Assembly: GCA_032433765.1 (NCBI GenBank)
Contig: JAVIAB010000159.1
Coordinates: forward strand, 3,636,342 to 3,700,341
Source: Megaustenia siamemsis
Lineage: Eukaryota > Mollusca > Gastropoda > Stylommatophora > Ariophantidae
DNA length: 64,000 bases
Direction: 5' to 3'
Shown one piece after another: positions 1 through 10,665 of this stretch. The notes under the pieces were generated by a model. The model ran no database searches, had not been told where the DNA came from, and saw nothing but the letters and a program-made list of their open reading frames with translations. Position numbers and translations under genes: made by a program. Numbering within the stretch: position 1 is the stretch's first letter; each line of letters opens with the position of its first letter.

Positions 1-594
1 GCCATGTTCTTGAATTAACTTGTCTATTTTAAATATCTTTGTACGTTGTGTCTGTTTTACAAGGCTAAGCAATTCGGGTTTCAAGTAGCTTTCGTTAACT
101 TGTATGTGTTCTTTTATGAGCCACGTTTTGATTGCATCTTTTGTACTTGATGATGTTGGGATTCTACCTTCTACGTTAACTACGTTATGGTATGAAGCAT
201 TGTCCATTATCAGACAAGAAGGTCGATCTAATATTGGAAGGATACTTTTCTCGATCCAGTCTTTAAATATGTGCCCATTCATTTCGGAGTGGTAGTCTCT
301 ATTGTCTATGGATTTTGAAATGAAAACGAGATGAGCATTCTGCAACAACCCATTATGTCTGCTACCTGCATGTGCAACTATCAAACGTTGCCCTTTACTG
401 CTTGGTACTGATCTTTTAATACTTCCATCTGCTAACTGCCATTCCTTTTCATTTGTATGATGAGCGTTGATCCAAGTTTCATCTAAATAAACAATATCAT
501 AATCATTTTCGCGCATTTCCTTCACTTCACGTAAATACTTGCTTCTAAGAGCTACTAGATGTGGCTTCTCACAAATAATGTTTTTATAGCGACA
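1..594 (-). CDS. DDE-superfamily transposase, partial (C-terminus off the left edge)
   Basis: Reading the minus strand from 594 to 1 gives about 198 codons without a stop; a stop lies just upstream near 595. Seen: a YLDETW motif (codons ending near 481), SSKGQRLIVAHAG (about 361-405), DYHSEMNGHIFKDWIEK (about 244-297) and LIMDNASYH (about 184-210). These match in order the DDE_3 type catalytic core of IS630/Tc1/mariner-related transposases, in which the Asp of LDETW and the Asp of MDNASYH are the first two catalytic residues. The third acidic residue would lie beyond base 1. The N-terminal DNA-binding part is not visible in this frame, so the protein may begin in an upstream exon or be 5' truncated. 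Unlike every LINE in the window it has no frameshift over the visible part. Family call is from memory of the motif set; the exact superfamily is uncertain. Confidence 0.75.
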
Positions 595-937
595 TTAGTA
601 TTCTAAACCTAACTTCAAAAGATCAATGCAAATGAACAATAAGTTTTTGAAAAAAATAAATTAATGTCTAGGCAAACGATTCTGAACGGACTATAGATAT
701 AAATGTTGGTATTTAAAGTCAACAAATTGTCTACTGAGTCTTCACAAAATTAATAAAGATTCGCCTTCCCTTCGGTAATTAAACCCAAGGCCGTGGTGCG
801 TCATGTCGTTCAATATTCAGTTTTGTGCACGGGATCTTACTGAAGTTTGTGTTCCTGCAATAGCCAAACTATTTTACGTGAACGACCGCACCAAATTAAT
901 GTATATATCCTAAAATGGTGTCAAATTCGAACAGGGT
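595..937. other. Non-coding flank with one half of a 16-bp direct repeat
   Basis: No coding potential seen. The 16-mer ttctgaacggactata occurs at 680-695 and again at 1371-1386. The second copy abuts exactly the left limit of the duplicated block (1387). The sequence between them contains one SINE insertion (938-1195). The pair could be a target-site duplication of an older insertion or part of the rearrangement junction. Confidence 0.5.
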
Positions 938-1195
938 TCGTTCGTTCGTTCGCTTTCGTCAGCTTTGACCTCTGACGAAGTCCCACCCACTCAATTTTGT
1001 GGGACTGAATTTTGCGTGTAAAGTCTGTTTTATCCCATTACAGGATGCCCCTCGCCATGCAGGCAGAATTACTCCGACTTCAGAGGTACTAATTTTTAGG
1101 GAATTAGTAAAACCCAGGTGTGCTCGCCAGGGTACGAACCCCGGCTGTTGCCGTGGTAAGCCAACCGCCTATCGATTGCGCTAACCTGACACCCT
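938..1195 (-). mobile_element. tRNA-derived SINE (family 1), with target-site duplication
   Basis: Read on the minus strand, the element starts with a tRNA-like head: an A-box-like ttagcgcaatcgataggcgg and a B-box ggttcgtaccc. It then has a unique body and ends in a (GAAC)n tail. It is flanked by a perfect 12-bp direct repeat, ttcgaacagggt, at 926-937 and 1196-1207, as expected for LINE-mediated retroposition. A second copy in the opposite orientation lies at 51772-52027. The A and B boxes are the internal RNA polymerase III promoter. Confidence 0.85.
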
Positions 1196-1386
1196 TTCGA
1201 ACAGGGTGAATTTAATATAGCCTAAAGAAGAAAACTTTTAAACTAGATCAAATTTCTCAGAGCAAAAAATATTTCTATAACGTCATCAATATTCTAAGAT
1301 TACATGCAAATTTTGAAAAGAAAATAACAAACGGTTATCACGCAAAGCTAATTCAGGTGTGATTATGAATTTCTGAACGGACTATA

Positions 1387-2062
1387 ACACTAAAAACCAA
1401 ACTCTTAATATATCAAACTTGTGTGCTTGACACACTATTGTGTGGATCTGAAACCTGGACAACATACTCAAACCAGGAAACTAACACTAAAAACCAAACT
1501 CTTAATATATCAAACTTGTGTGCTTGACACACTATTGTATGGATCTGAAACCTGGACAACATACTCAAACCAGGAAACTAACACTAAAAACCAAGCTCTT
1601 AATATATCAAACTTGTGTGCTTGACACACTATTGTATGGATCTGAAACCTGGACAACATACTCAAACCAGGAAACTAACACTAAAAACCAAACTCTTAAT
1701 ATATCAAACTTGTGTGCTTGACACACTATTGTATGGATCTGAAACCTGGACAACATACTCAAACCAGGAAACTAACACTAAAAACCAAACTCTTAATATA
1801 TCAAACTTGTGTGCTTGACACACTATTGGATGGATCTGAAACCTGGACAACATACTCAAACCAGGAAACTAACACTAAAAACCAAACTCTTAATATATCA
1901 AACTTGTGTGCTTGACACACTATTGTATGGATCTGAAACCTGGACAACATACTCAAACCAGGAAACTAACACTAAAAACCAAACTCTTAATATATCAAAC
2001 TTGTGTGCTTGACACACTATTGTATGGATCTGAAACCTGGACAACATACTCAAACCAGGAAA
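1387..2062 (+). repeat. 97-bp tandem array derived from LINE G coding sequence, 7 units
   Basis: The word cttgtgtgcttgac recurs at 1418, 1515, 1612, 1709, 1806, 1903 and 2000, exactly 97 bp apart. Each unit encodes part of a LINE reverse-transcriptase C-terminal domain (YQTCVLDTLLYGSETWTTYS). Because 97 is not a multiple of three, the frame changes at each unit, so no protein is made across the array. Only the last unit continues into downstream LINE sequence. The 5' reverse transcriptase present in copy 2 (39640-40330) is absent here. Confidence 0.95.
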
Positions 2063-2885
2063 AAAGACTAAATGTCTTCCTTATGCAATGTCTTCGTGGA
2101 ATAATGCACATCAAATGGCAGGACAAAATAACTAACTCAACTGTCCTGCAACGTGCTAAAACCTCAACAATCATGTTGATGCTCAGATGATGAAGACTAA
2201 GATGGCTGGGGCACATCCAGCAAATGGAAAAAAATGCATCCTCAAGCAAATACTATATGGTGAACTATCTATCTATCTATTGTCCTTTCGAGCCGAAGAC
2301 GGCACATAGGGCAGAACCACAATCTCAAAAACAGAAACCTTGCGTGCCAAAATGGCACATATTGCAGAGATCACTGATCTAAAATCTATGGTGCTGTTTC
2401 CATAACAATACTTTTTACAATGACAGCGTGTCAAGCCATCGATCAACCTCCTTAGTCGCCTCTTACGACATGCCTGGAAGGTCACAGTGTCACTATTCTT
2501 TACCCCCCTCATAATGAGGCCCCGGTAACACACAGGGTTATGGTGAACTAATACACAGAAAAAGACAAATCGGCAGACCTAAACTATGATATAGAGATAT
2601 CTGTGAATCAACTCTGAATTACTTCCATCTGTGAAAATGACTGGGAACATCTGGCAAGTGAGTGCACATCATGGAGAGCATGTATAAGTAATGGTATAAA
2701 ATCATTTGAGACAGTGCTAAGGCAAAACTCAGAAGAGAAAAGACTAATAAAAAAAAAAAAGATGGAAAACCCTGTGGATCAGTGGGCCTGACATGTTTAT
2801 TCTGTGGCCATGTGTGTTTGTCAAACATTAGTAGAATTAGCCATCAGAGAAGCAGTTCAACAAAAACAAAACCCCCCAAAATATA
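2063..2885 (+). pseudogene. LINE G C-terminal domain, decayed
   Basis: This continues the last 97-bp unit: RLNVFLMQCLRGIMHIKWQDK, then the region after the reverse transcriptase, interrupted by a SINE-like insertion (2268-2538). It ends with a C2H2-like motif (LTCLFCGHVCLSNISRISHQR, about 2785-2850), a feature known at the C-terminus of some invertebrate LINE proteins. Several stops and a poly-A run near 2750 break the frame. The copy 2 counterpart is 40807-41345. Not functional. Confidence 0.8.
2268..2538 (-). mobile_element. SINE-like element with (ATAG)n tail, post-duplication insertion
   Basis: About 270 bp, flanked by a perfect 12-bp direct repeat, tatggtgaacta (2256-2267 and 2539-2550). 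The copy 2 locus has this 12-mer once (41009-41020) with no insertion, so it is an empty site. The tail is a run of tatc (atag on the element strand) at its left edge. Other copies lie at about 13216-13465, 50838-51085 and 52093-52362, with a fragment near 61885-61955. I do not see a clear tRNA head. Confidence 0.85.
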
Positions 2886-3495
2886 CACAAATGGAAAAAT
2901 ATTAAAACAGGTAAATGAATTTAAATATCTGGGAACATAATTAACCTCAAATAGTTGATGTATAACAGAAGTGAGATGTAGAATGGCTCAGGCAAAAGCA
3001 GCATTTAAAAAAAAAAATGAAGAATATTATGTGCAATCCATTTTGACAATAGGAACAAGAAAAAAAGAGTTCTTAAATGATATGTAGAGCCAGTCTTAAC
3101 ATATAGATGTGAATTATGGACAATAGGATAACAGTCAAGGAAATCACTGGAGGTTGTAGAAATGTGGTTTTACAGAAGAATATTGAGAACTATGGACAGC
3201 TAAAAGTAATGAAAACATTCTTAAAGAGGCCAAAGCAAAAAGAGCCAATTTCCAATATTTGGAAGAAACAATCATCATTTTTTTTTGGCCATGTAATAAG
3301 AAGGGAACAGCTGGAATATATTGTAACAACTGGATAAATTGAGGGTCAAAGAGATAGAGGGAAGCAAAAAGAAAAGATACCAGACATCTTAAGAGAATGG
3401 CTTATCAGAAGGTCAACTGAAATGGTAAATAACTGTCAAGATCAAAAGTTGTGGAGAGACAAGATCACCTATGCCAGCAAACACAGTACTTGATG
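2886..3495 (+). pseudogene. LINE C C-terminal region, decayed
   Basis: Frames give NEFKYLGT, then an SSFFFGHVIRREQLEYIVTTG block with RDRGKQKEK, the typical GH-x-x-RR..LE..VTTG..G-x-RDRG tail of RTE-like LINE proteins. Stops, poly-A runs and frame changes are frequent. It ends in a gatgatga tail near 3490-3500. Absent from copy 2, where homology jumps from about 2885 to about 4113. Related fragments: 14347-14590 (minus), 51478-51715 (minus) and 61560-61815. Confidence 0.7.
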
Positions 3496-3655
3496 ATGAT
3501 GAATAGACAAAGATGATGGCACTGTATAGGATACACACTGTGGAGGCAACTTATACACAGGGCCTTTTTTTGTAGTCCCCAGGGAAAAAGACAAAGAGGA
3601 AGACCAAGGAATTCTTGGAGAAGACAGATGGAAGCAGAGATGAATTTGGTTAATT
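3496..3655 (+). pseudogene. LINE B 3' coding fragment
   Basis: About 160 bp matching the LINE B tail at 26440-26600 (RWIGYTLRKP..., PQGKRQRGRPRNSWRRQ in the better copy). It is truncated at both ends and sits between LINE C and RTE A fragments. Copy 1 only. Confidence 0.65.
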
Positions 3656-4165
3656 GGTTATGGAAGGCCCCGGTATCAATGCAAACGAATTAAAATCCAT
3701 AAATGCTCAACTGGCCATGCCAGCGGAATCATCTGAATTAATATCTCATCTCCCAAACAAAGAAAGGTAACTGTAGTCCCCATTGCAGCAGTCTCAGCAC
3801 ATGCCAAAAGACATAAGGCGAAACGACGCAGAAAGTGAACACAGCCAACTGTTCCCTGTCATACGATATCATCATTCATCGTAAACAATTGGAATATCGA
3901 AACATGATCAAAACGGATGAGACACACAGCTCACGGTGTGCACAGAGCACTTAACTCAGTAGCTCCTGCAACAAGCTGGACTTGGAATATGAGGAAACTG
4001 CAGCAAGGAACACTTTTCATTCAAAGCCTTCAATGTTTCCTGTCGCCTATCCACCATATACCGGAAGTTCACGTTCTCCTGAAAATGATGATCGTCATAT
4101 TTTAAAAAAATGTATAGTGCTTGATGATGTTAGGCCATTGTTATTGACTCCAATTCCGAACATAT
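3656..4165 (+). mobile_element. RTE A 5' region fragment
   Basis: Strongly similar to 32641-33150, the 5' part of the near-complete RTE A element, starting at ggttatggaaggcc. It holds no endonuclease sequence and stops at about the point where the full element enters its leader (aacatataaaac). Absent from copy 2 except for its last 50 bases. Confidence 0.75.
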
Positions 4166-4795
4166 AAAACAATGAATATGGTGGGGAAGACATGGAATGA
4201 TCTTAAAGGATTGGCAAGAAACAGAACAGCTTGGAAGGTGTTGAAGATCTATGCTCCACAGGAAGAAAAATGTAGAAGAAGAATTCTGACCTCTGGAAGT
4301 GAAGCATGGGTGAAGACAAACAATTGAAATGATGATTAGATGCCACAGAGTTGGGATTTCTCAGAAGAATGTGGAGAGTTACCTGGAAAGCTGAAAAGAT
4401 CAATGAAGAAATTCTCAAAGAAGCCAACAGAAGAAGGTATCTCCTAAGAAACATCGGATAGAAACAATCAACATTTTTGGGCACATCATGAAAACAGTAA
4501 AGTTGAAATACTTGGTTACAACTGGCAAAAAAGAGGGAACAAGAGATCACAGATGACAAATAGAAAAGATACTGGATAGTTTGACATCATGGCATGGAAA
4601 ACAGTCAACATCACAATTGATACGATGTACTGTGGATAGAGAATTGTGGAAGGACATGGTTGCCTATTTCATCTGTTATGGCACATTGAGTTATTTGTGG
4701 GTCATCATCATTGCACCCCAAACATGTCCATTGATGCTCAGATCCCCTCCTCCGCAAGTCATGGTACATGATGATGACTAATAAATGTTTGGTTT
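4166..4795 (+). pseudogene. Mosaic of LINE B tail and RTE A C-terminus
   Basis: Bases 4166-4275 match the end of LINE B (KTWNDLKRIAK region). Bases 4276-4795 match the RTE A C-terminus (GFLRRMWRVTWKAEK.., then a WHGKQST..LIRCTVDRELWKD block) and end in gatgatgac. The frame is broken repeatedly. Shared with copy 2 (41410-41935), where it has an internal deletion. Confidence 0.7.
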
Positions 4796-6833
4796 TATTC
4801 TGCATTTTGTGAAACCATGATTGAACTGACTTCGTTAATGTTACCTGGTAATGCCGTTAATTCCTGTACATTGACAACATCCACAAACTGGGTGATTCAT
4901 CTATGGTAAAACAATCAACTCTTGACACAAATTGCCCAGCGTGATTGGTTTTTTTTTTAATAACTTATTATATTTGTTACTATGCATGTTATTATGTCAT
5001 CCATCGATGGCAATTCTAAACCTTTTGAATTATTGATAAGAACGATACACTCGCTGACTCACTACTATTCACTTTTATTGATTGAACCTAGTCATGACCC
5101 TGGGATCATTGGGACAGTCACATTGTGGTTGAGACTGACACTTATTTAATACTTATTGTCTACCTGTCCTTCACACTTTCTTTAATTTGCCATACACAAC
5201 TGATGACATAAACTGATGATAATGTTAGTGACGAGCCACGCTCCCCACTGGACACGAATCAATGTCTGGCCAGGAAACTAATGCTGAGCTTCCCTTCATG
5301 ATTTCTGTATAGCAGTACTTCGCGCTGTTTCAATGATGGACGACCATGCAGACATTCAGACCCCAGACTTCTCTGCAACTCTACTGTTCATTCTTAACCA
5401 TACTGACCATAACCACAAACACTGAGGAAATGACTGACCAAAATTGTTCACTCATAAAATTGGACTGAGTTTATTCACAGTTCATCTGACTAGTGACACC
5501 ACAGAGTAGAAAAACCAGTGACTTACTCAGCGCTCGGCTGCTTACACACATGAAATAAATTGTAGGCACTGTTCATTACACCCATGCCTCATCCATTTTA
5601 GCACTCCCATGGATCACACTGACCTCTCCTCTTATTCTGTAACTCAAAACTCTATTCCCTATGTAAACATCCTAGCTGTCTCGAATTAACCACAAGACTG
5701 ACTTCTGCACACCTATAACTTTAGAGACTCCATGGACTAACTCTAGTCCATCTTTGCTTCCATGAGCTCTTGGCCTATTGCCTACTCTAACTATGGTTCC
5801 TACAGTAAATTTGCCACACAGGCCATCCCCTGTGTGTCTCTACTTGAGTCTCCCTGAAATGGAAACTGGCTATCTACAACTCAACTGTTCCTACACTTAA
5901 TCACAGTTCGAACTCTTTGCACGGTACTAATCAACATGACACACAGTCAGCTCTTCAACTAACACTAAATCAATTGGCAAGCTCCTTGCTCACACAAAAT
6001 GAATATGAAACATTCAGCTCTTCAACTAAAGCTGAATTAATTGCTGAACTCTGGCTCACACATAATTAACATGAAAACTATTCAGCTCTTCCACTAAAGC
6101 TGAATCACTTGGCAAGCTCCTTGCTCACACATAATGAATATGAAAATACTCAGCTCTTCAACTAAAGCTAAGTCAGGTAGCGAGCTCCTAGCTCGCACCT
6201 CCTCACATTAAGACTTCAACTGTCCAACTAAAACAAAATCAATAGGCGAACTCCTAGCTCTTACATCCTCAACATGAACACTTAACACAAACACATTTGA
6301 AGGTTGGTAGGACATAATGGCTACCGCCTTCATGCGACCCTGCTCTCAAGCCTACTGTATGTGCAAATCTTCTCTACCTAACCTTGTAATTCAACTATAT
6401 CTTTCATCTTCAGCCAATCACCAACCTTCTTACATCCTCTTCGCCTCTAAATGAACCCTCTCAAAATCCAGAGAATTCGTTATTCTAACTGAGCTGATTT
6501 CTTCACTCTCTCCCCGTGAAATGTCCATTCTTTCCTGAATCACTTATTATTACTCATTTTCACCCCCTACTGTTACAATTAATTTACTATCTATCCAGTA
6601 TTTTAGTATAAATAGTAGTGAATGACTTCATCAGTCTTCTCCAGCTATCATTCTCCAGAATCAGAAACTTTGCAGTTGATATTTATCAGTCTTTGAGGGC
6701 TTTTCTTTTCATAAACTTTTGACTGCATAGAAAAATGTTCTTCTGTTCTTTCATCTAATGACTCTCCAATATTTTTCCATCAATGTATTTTTTGTGTGTG
6801 ATCCATCCTGAATGTACAAAATAATATTTCCAG
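4796..6833. other. Non-coding region upstream of exon A1 (68-bp array inside)
   Basis: No gene seen. In copy 2 the equivalent DNA is intron between the candidate first exon and exon A1. Pyrimidine-rich stretches are frequent. A 68-bp tandem array lies at about 5947-6290. The copy 2 equivalent has an extra 125 bp near 42415-42540 and an insertion at 43664-43950. Confidence 0.6.
5947..6290. repeat. 68-bp tandem array, about 5 degenerate units
   Basis: The word cagctcttc recurs at 5947, 6015, 6083 and 6151, spacing 68 bp, followed by a more diverged unit. Also present in copy 2 (from 43295), so it predates the duplication. Confidence 0.8.
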
Positions 6834-6945
6834 GGTCAGAAAGTAAAGATGGAATCAAACAGAGAGGAGGAAAGTTACATGGACAATAACATGAAGAGGG
6901 AAAGGATCTCATCTACTTCTTGTACAGACATGGACAGTTTTCTGT
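6834..6945 (+). CDS. Exon A1 (VKME..REEES linker exon), copy 1
   Basis: Acceptor tttccag precedes 6834 and donor gtaagt follows 6945. The frame can be read from the first base (GQKVKMESNREEES...), so the ATG at 6849 may be an internal Met rather than the start. The exon ends with T, the first base of a Tyr codon completed by exon B1. It is acidic and serine-rich, with no fold recognised. The VKME tetrapeptide fits the SUMO-acceptor consensus (hydrophobic-K-x-E). The copy 2 counterpart, 44499-44610, keeps phase and length (112 nt). Confidence 0.65.
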
Positions 6946-7106
6946 GTAAGTTTTTGCTTGCTATCAATAGTTTGTATTCACAGTTTGCTATATTTTACTG
7001 GATCACTTAAACCAGGTTATTATTTCACAACTTGTGTCCAGGTTTGCTCAGTCATCTTTGGAAGTCAGTTTACTAAAATATCTGTTATCCATCTCTGTGT
7101 TTTCAG

Positions 7107-7183
7107 ATTGTGAGAAATGTCAGCTGAAATATGAAGGAAGCTGCCCTGAGCATGGACCTCTCATCTGTATTGACAATGAGGAG
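7107..7183 (+). CDS. Exon B1, PRDM-type zinc knuckle, copy 1
   Basis: 77 nt between ttttcag and gtaagg. With the preceding base it encodes YCEKCQLKYEGSCPEHGP and an acidic end. The spacing C-x2-C-x7-C-x2-H followed by GP resembles the zinc knuckle just before the SET domain of PRDM9 and other PRDM proteins. No SET coding sequence follows in the next introns or exons. The same length and all four metal ligands are kept in copy 2 (44771-44847), which argues for selection. Confidence 0.7.
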
Positions 7184-8044
7184 GTAAGGTACACAATTAT
7201 AGCTAGCAATGTTGGGACAGTCATATATTTATATTAAAATACAGATTATTTATGTTATTTGTAAGCATTCTATTATATCACATTATTTATTTAAATTATC
7301 ACATACAAATTTGAGCTATTGTCATATGTTCATAAACAAAATATAGAATGAGACCGTAAGAGAAACTTTCCAATGGAACATTTAACTTATTAATCTAAAA
7401 CTATGAATTGCAAAATTGCTATATTTACTCAATTTTCCTATGTGTTGCAGAGAAAATTGAGACCTTCGAAATGTGAATCTGTAGAAAAATGGGGAGAATT
7501 GGGTGAAATGAAAATTAGACAAACATGGAATTTCTGAATCAGATGAAAATGAGGGACAAATATTTAACACAAATAAAAAGAAGACAAGTGAAATTGTTTG
7601 GACATGTGGAGAGACATAACACCCTTCTAAAAATTGTCTTGAACAGAACAGTGCAAAATAAATGAGGCAGAGGTAGATCAAGACTAAAGTGGACCCATAA
7701 CATCAAAGAGGTGGACAGGTGAACCTATGACAATATACACCATCAAGACATGAGACTGTAAAATGGCATTCAATGGTAGCCAACCTTCAATGTGGAGATG
7801 GCACTCAATGAAAGAATCTATGTCAGGATTCTCATTACAAATTGATTCTTCTGTATTTACATTTTCCTGTCAAAAGTTTTTTCATGTTAAAATGTAATTA
7901 TTGAACATATTTCATCATTTAATTAGCATCACTATTATCTTATTTATGTGCTCTGATCAACTTTTAAAATATTTTACAAGATAATCAATATGCTGTTTCT
8001 AGCATGCAAATAATGTTGCTTGTTCTCCTTCATTCTCTGTTGCT
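7184..8044 (+). pseudogene. Intronic LINE D fragment (7440-7810) in AT-rich DNA
   Basis: Bases 7440-7810 match the LINE D C-terminus: KIETFEM, then KRRQVKLFGHVERHNTLLKIV and a K-x-KEVDR block, with stops and frameshifts. The rest of this stretch is AT-rich intron with no feature seen. Shared with copy 2 (45100-45480). Confidence 0.65.
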
Positions 8045-8060
8045 AGTGTCAGACATCAGT

Positions 8061-8963
8061 AAGACAAGGATGCATCCTATCACCAAGCTTGTTCAATCTA
8101 TACACTGAGCAAATCTTTAAAAACATCTCAGATATACCAGGCCTAAACATTAATGGAAAGATAATCAATAACCTAAGATATGCTGATAATACTGTTTTAC
8201 TAGCAGAAAATCCTAAAGACCTACAACAATTGCTTAATGTGATAAACATAACAAGCAAAAAATATGGATTAGAAATGAATATCAAAAAGACTAAAACTAT
8301 GATCATAAACAAAGAAAATTCTCAAGACCTACAATTAAATATCACAGTTGAGGGAATACATCTGGAGACAGTCCAGAGCTACAACTACCTGGGACATACT
8401 ATAACCAATGATGGAAAATGCAAAACTGAAATAAACAAAAGAATAGGTATGGCAAAAAGTAATTTTAATGCCATGAAAAATATACTAACAACAAAACAAA
8501 TATCAGCAAGGCAGAAACTAAGAATGGCAAAATGTTACGTCTTCTCAATATTCCTGTATGGTGCAGAAACATGGACATTAGACAAGAAAACAGAACAGAA
8601 AATTGAAGCCTTTGAAATGTGGATTTATAGAAGAATAGGTAGAATTGGATGGAAACAAAAGATAACAAACGATGAAGGTTTAAAACAACTGAAAATAAAA
8701 AGAGAACTACTAAATACAATTAAGACAAGACAAATGAAATTTTTTGGTCATGTTAAAAGACACAACAGTCTAATAAAAGTAATATTGGAAGGAAAAATAC
8801 AAGGTAAAGGAGGCAGAGCCAGACCAAGACTAACATGGACGAGTAACATCAAAAGATGGACAAGTCAATCTATGACAACCTGCACCATCAAAGCAAGAAA
8901 CAGAGTAGAATGGCGATCCATGGTAGCCAACCTTCATTGCGGAGAAGGCACGTGATGATGATG
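8061..8963 (+). pseudogene. LINE D (RTE clade), 5'-truncated insertion with 16-bp TSD
   Basis: One long frame (8089-8955, 288 codons) begins inside the reverse transcriptase: VRQGCILSPSLFNLYTEQIF, then LRYADN where the catalytic YADD has lost its second Asp, then YNYLGHTITNDGKCKTEI, LYGAETWTLDKK, WIYRRIGRIGWKQK, FGHVKRHNSL and a basic tail. It ends in a gatgatgatga microsatellite, typical of RTE-clade 3' ends. The direct repeat agtgtcagacatcagt flanks it at 8045-8060 and 8964-8979. The same insertion with the same target duplication is in copy 2, so it predates the duplication. Lacks the endonuclease, not functional. Confidence 0.88.
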
Positions 8964-9094
8964 AGTGTCAGACATCAGTGTTTAGTTCATCAATGTTACA
9001 TTATCACTGGTTAACATGACCCCACTCTAGTTCAATGCCAGTGCTTGATAATTGTGCTGATGGTGATAGAAGGATTCCTTCAGATGGTGCATAG

Positions 9095-9475
9095 TCACTC
9101 ATGCACTATTGCTAAGGTGTCAATCTTGCACACATTTTTGAGAACTTTCATGAGTAATTTAATGGACTGATTTAATACATGTCCAACAGTGGGGCCATAT
9201 CCTTGACAGTGACATGCCACATTTCCTGTATCATGCTCTCCATGGCTGCAGTGCAGTCTTCCATAACTGCATGATTGCTGCACCAGGGGATGAGAAGCCT
9301 CTATACCAGTGACACCATTCTTGAACTTCTCAATCCATTCATACATTTGGGTACAACTCATGCACCTCTTACTGAACTGAATTCTCATCCAAAAATGAAT
9401 CTCTCTAGGTTTCACACCTTTGCTAAACAAAAATCTAATAACACTCCACTGCTCACGTTGGGTTCACATTTTGCA
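9095..9475 (-). pseudogene. Mariner/SETMAR-type transposase N-terminal remnant
   Basis: Minus-strand frames read EQWSVIRFLFSKGVKPREIH, then CMSCTQMYEWIEKFKNGVTGIE, the helix-turn-helix (HTH_48-like) start of mariner-family transposases. After that the frame degrades (HPLVQQS...). No DDE/DDD catalytic region was recognised nearby. Present in both duplicates (46740-47115). Lies in the intron between exons B1 and C. Confidence 0.6.
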
Positions 9476-10083
9476 AGGGTCCATCACTTTTTTAATTGTT
9501 GCCCAGGTTTCAATCCATCCACAGGTGTGTCAATACCACCTGTTGGTAGCTCAAGATCATCACTTCTGCATACTAGACACACAATTATATCAAAAGTATT
9601 TTTATTACCTATGTGGGTTAAACAAAAGTTAGACCTGAACTCCTCAAGCCTACCATACTGGACAAGCGACTTATATTCTCTGGTCCTATAAGTCTCCCCC
9701 AGCAGGTCCCAGATATGGGATAATGCAATAAAGATGGTTTATTATGTGCAATCTTTAATACAACACTTTTGGTTTTCTAATGAATGACCCCTGTACCTCT
9801 AATTGGATAATCTTTTTCTATCTTTTTAAATGAGTATTTTGTGTTGTATTGAGTCCAGAATCTTAATATTTGCCATTTTCACAAACTTTATCTTTTCCTT
9901 TGGCTACATTAGCTTTTACAAGTTGCCAGACTGGATTATGTGTTTTGTATTTGTTTGAGATTGACCACAAAATCCACAAAACTGTTACAGCTTCAATATC
10001 TAAAGTGTCAAACATTGAATCCTTTATGTAGATCAATAAGCCAACTAATAAAGTCAATATTGACATCATTTTTATATTCTCAG
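9476..10083. other. Intron, nothing recognised
   Basis: AT-rich intronic DNA before exon C. No convincing coding, RNA or repeat feature is visible. Confidence 0.5.
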
Positions 10084-10158
10084 GCCCCATTGAAAGTGAA
10101 AATTGAAGCTAATATCCCTTTCCTTAGGGATTATTTAAAAAAAGACCCAGATGATAAT
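10084..10158 (+). CDS. Exon C (VKIE..PDDN linker exon), copy 1
   Basis: 75 nt, phase 0 on both sides, acceptor ctcag and donor gtgagt. It encodes APLKVKIEANIPFLRDYL and KKDPDDN. It resembles the candidate first exon of copy 2 (IPIWNIKQEPDNE), suggesting that it opens the second repeat of a three-exon module. It contains a VKIE tetrapeptide (SUMO-consensus-like). The copy 2 counterpart is 47723-47797, with K/M-type substitutions only. Confidence 0.55.
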
Positions 10159-10665
10159 GTGAGTATGTTTATTTATTTGTTTCTTAAACCAAACATTTTA
10201 TACAAGATGTGTCATATGTGTGTGCTGCTTTTAAACTCAATATTGATGGACTTAACATTTTGTTGATGGACTCAACATTTTGCAGGTATCTCTCATGATG
10301 TGCAATACTGGTTGGCGTAGGCAATCATGTCCTTCCACAATCTTCTATCTACAGTGCATCATATCAGTTCTGTTGTTGACTTTTATCCATGCCATAACAC
10401 CAAGCTATCAGGTATTTTCTCTTTTTGTCATCCACGATCTCTCTTTCCTTGTATTTTGCCAGTTGTAATCAAGTATTCCAACTTTCCTCTTCTCATGATG
10501 TGCACAAAAAAATATTGATTGTTTATTTCTGATGTTTTTAGGTTCTCCTTTTTTGTGTTGGCCTCTTTGAGAATAAACTCATTGGTCTTTTTAGCTGTAC
10601 AGGAAACTTTCAACATTCTTCTAAGAAATCCCATCTCTGTGGCCTCTAATCATATTTTCATTTGG

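Noticed and set aside
999..1184. 61-codon frame and a possible functional tRNA gene at the SINE head
   Set aside because: The tRNA-like part is fused to a SINE body with target duplication, and the acceptor stem and anticodon arm are not intact.
1421..2190. Series of overlapping 67-codon frames with LLYGSETWTTYS
   Set aside because: Artefact of the 97-bp array; each frame ends after two units and none is a gene.
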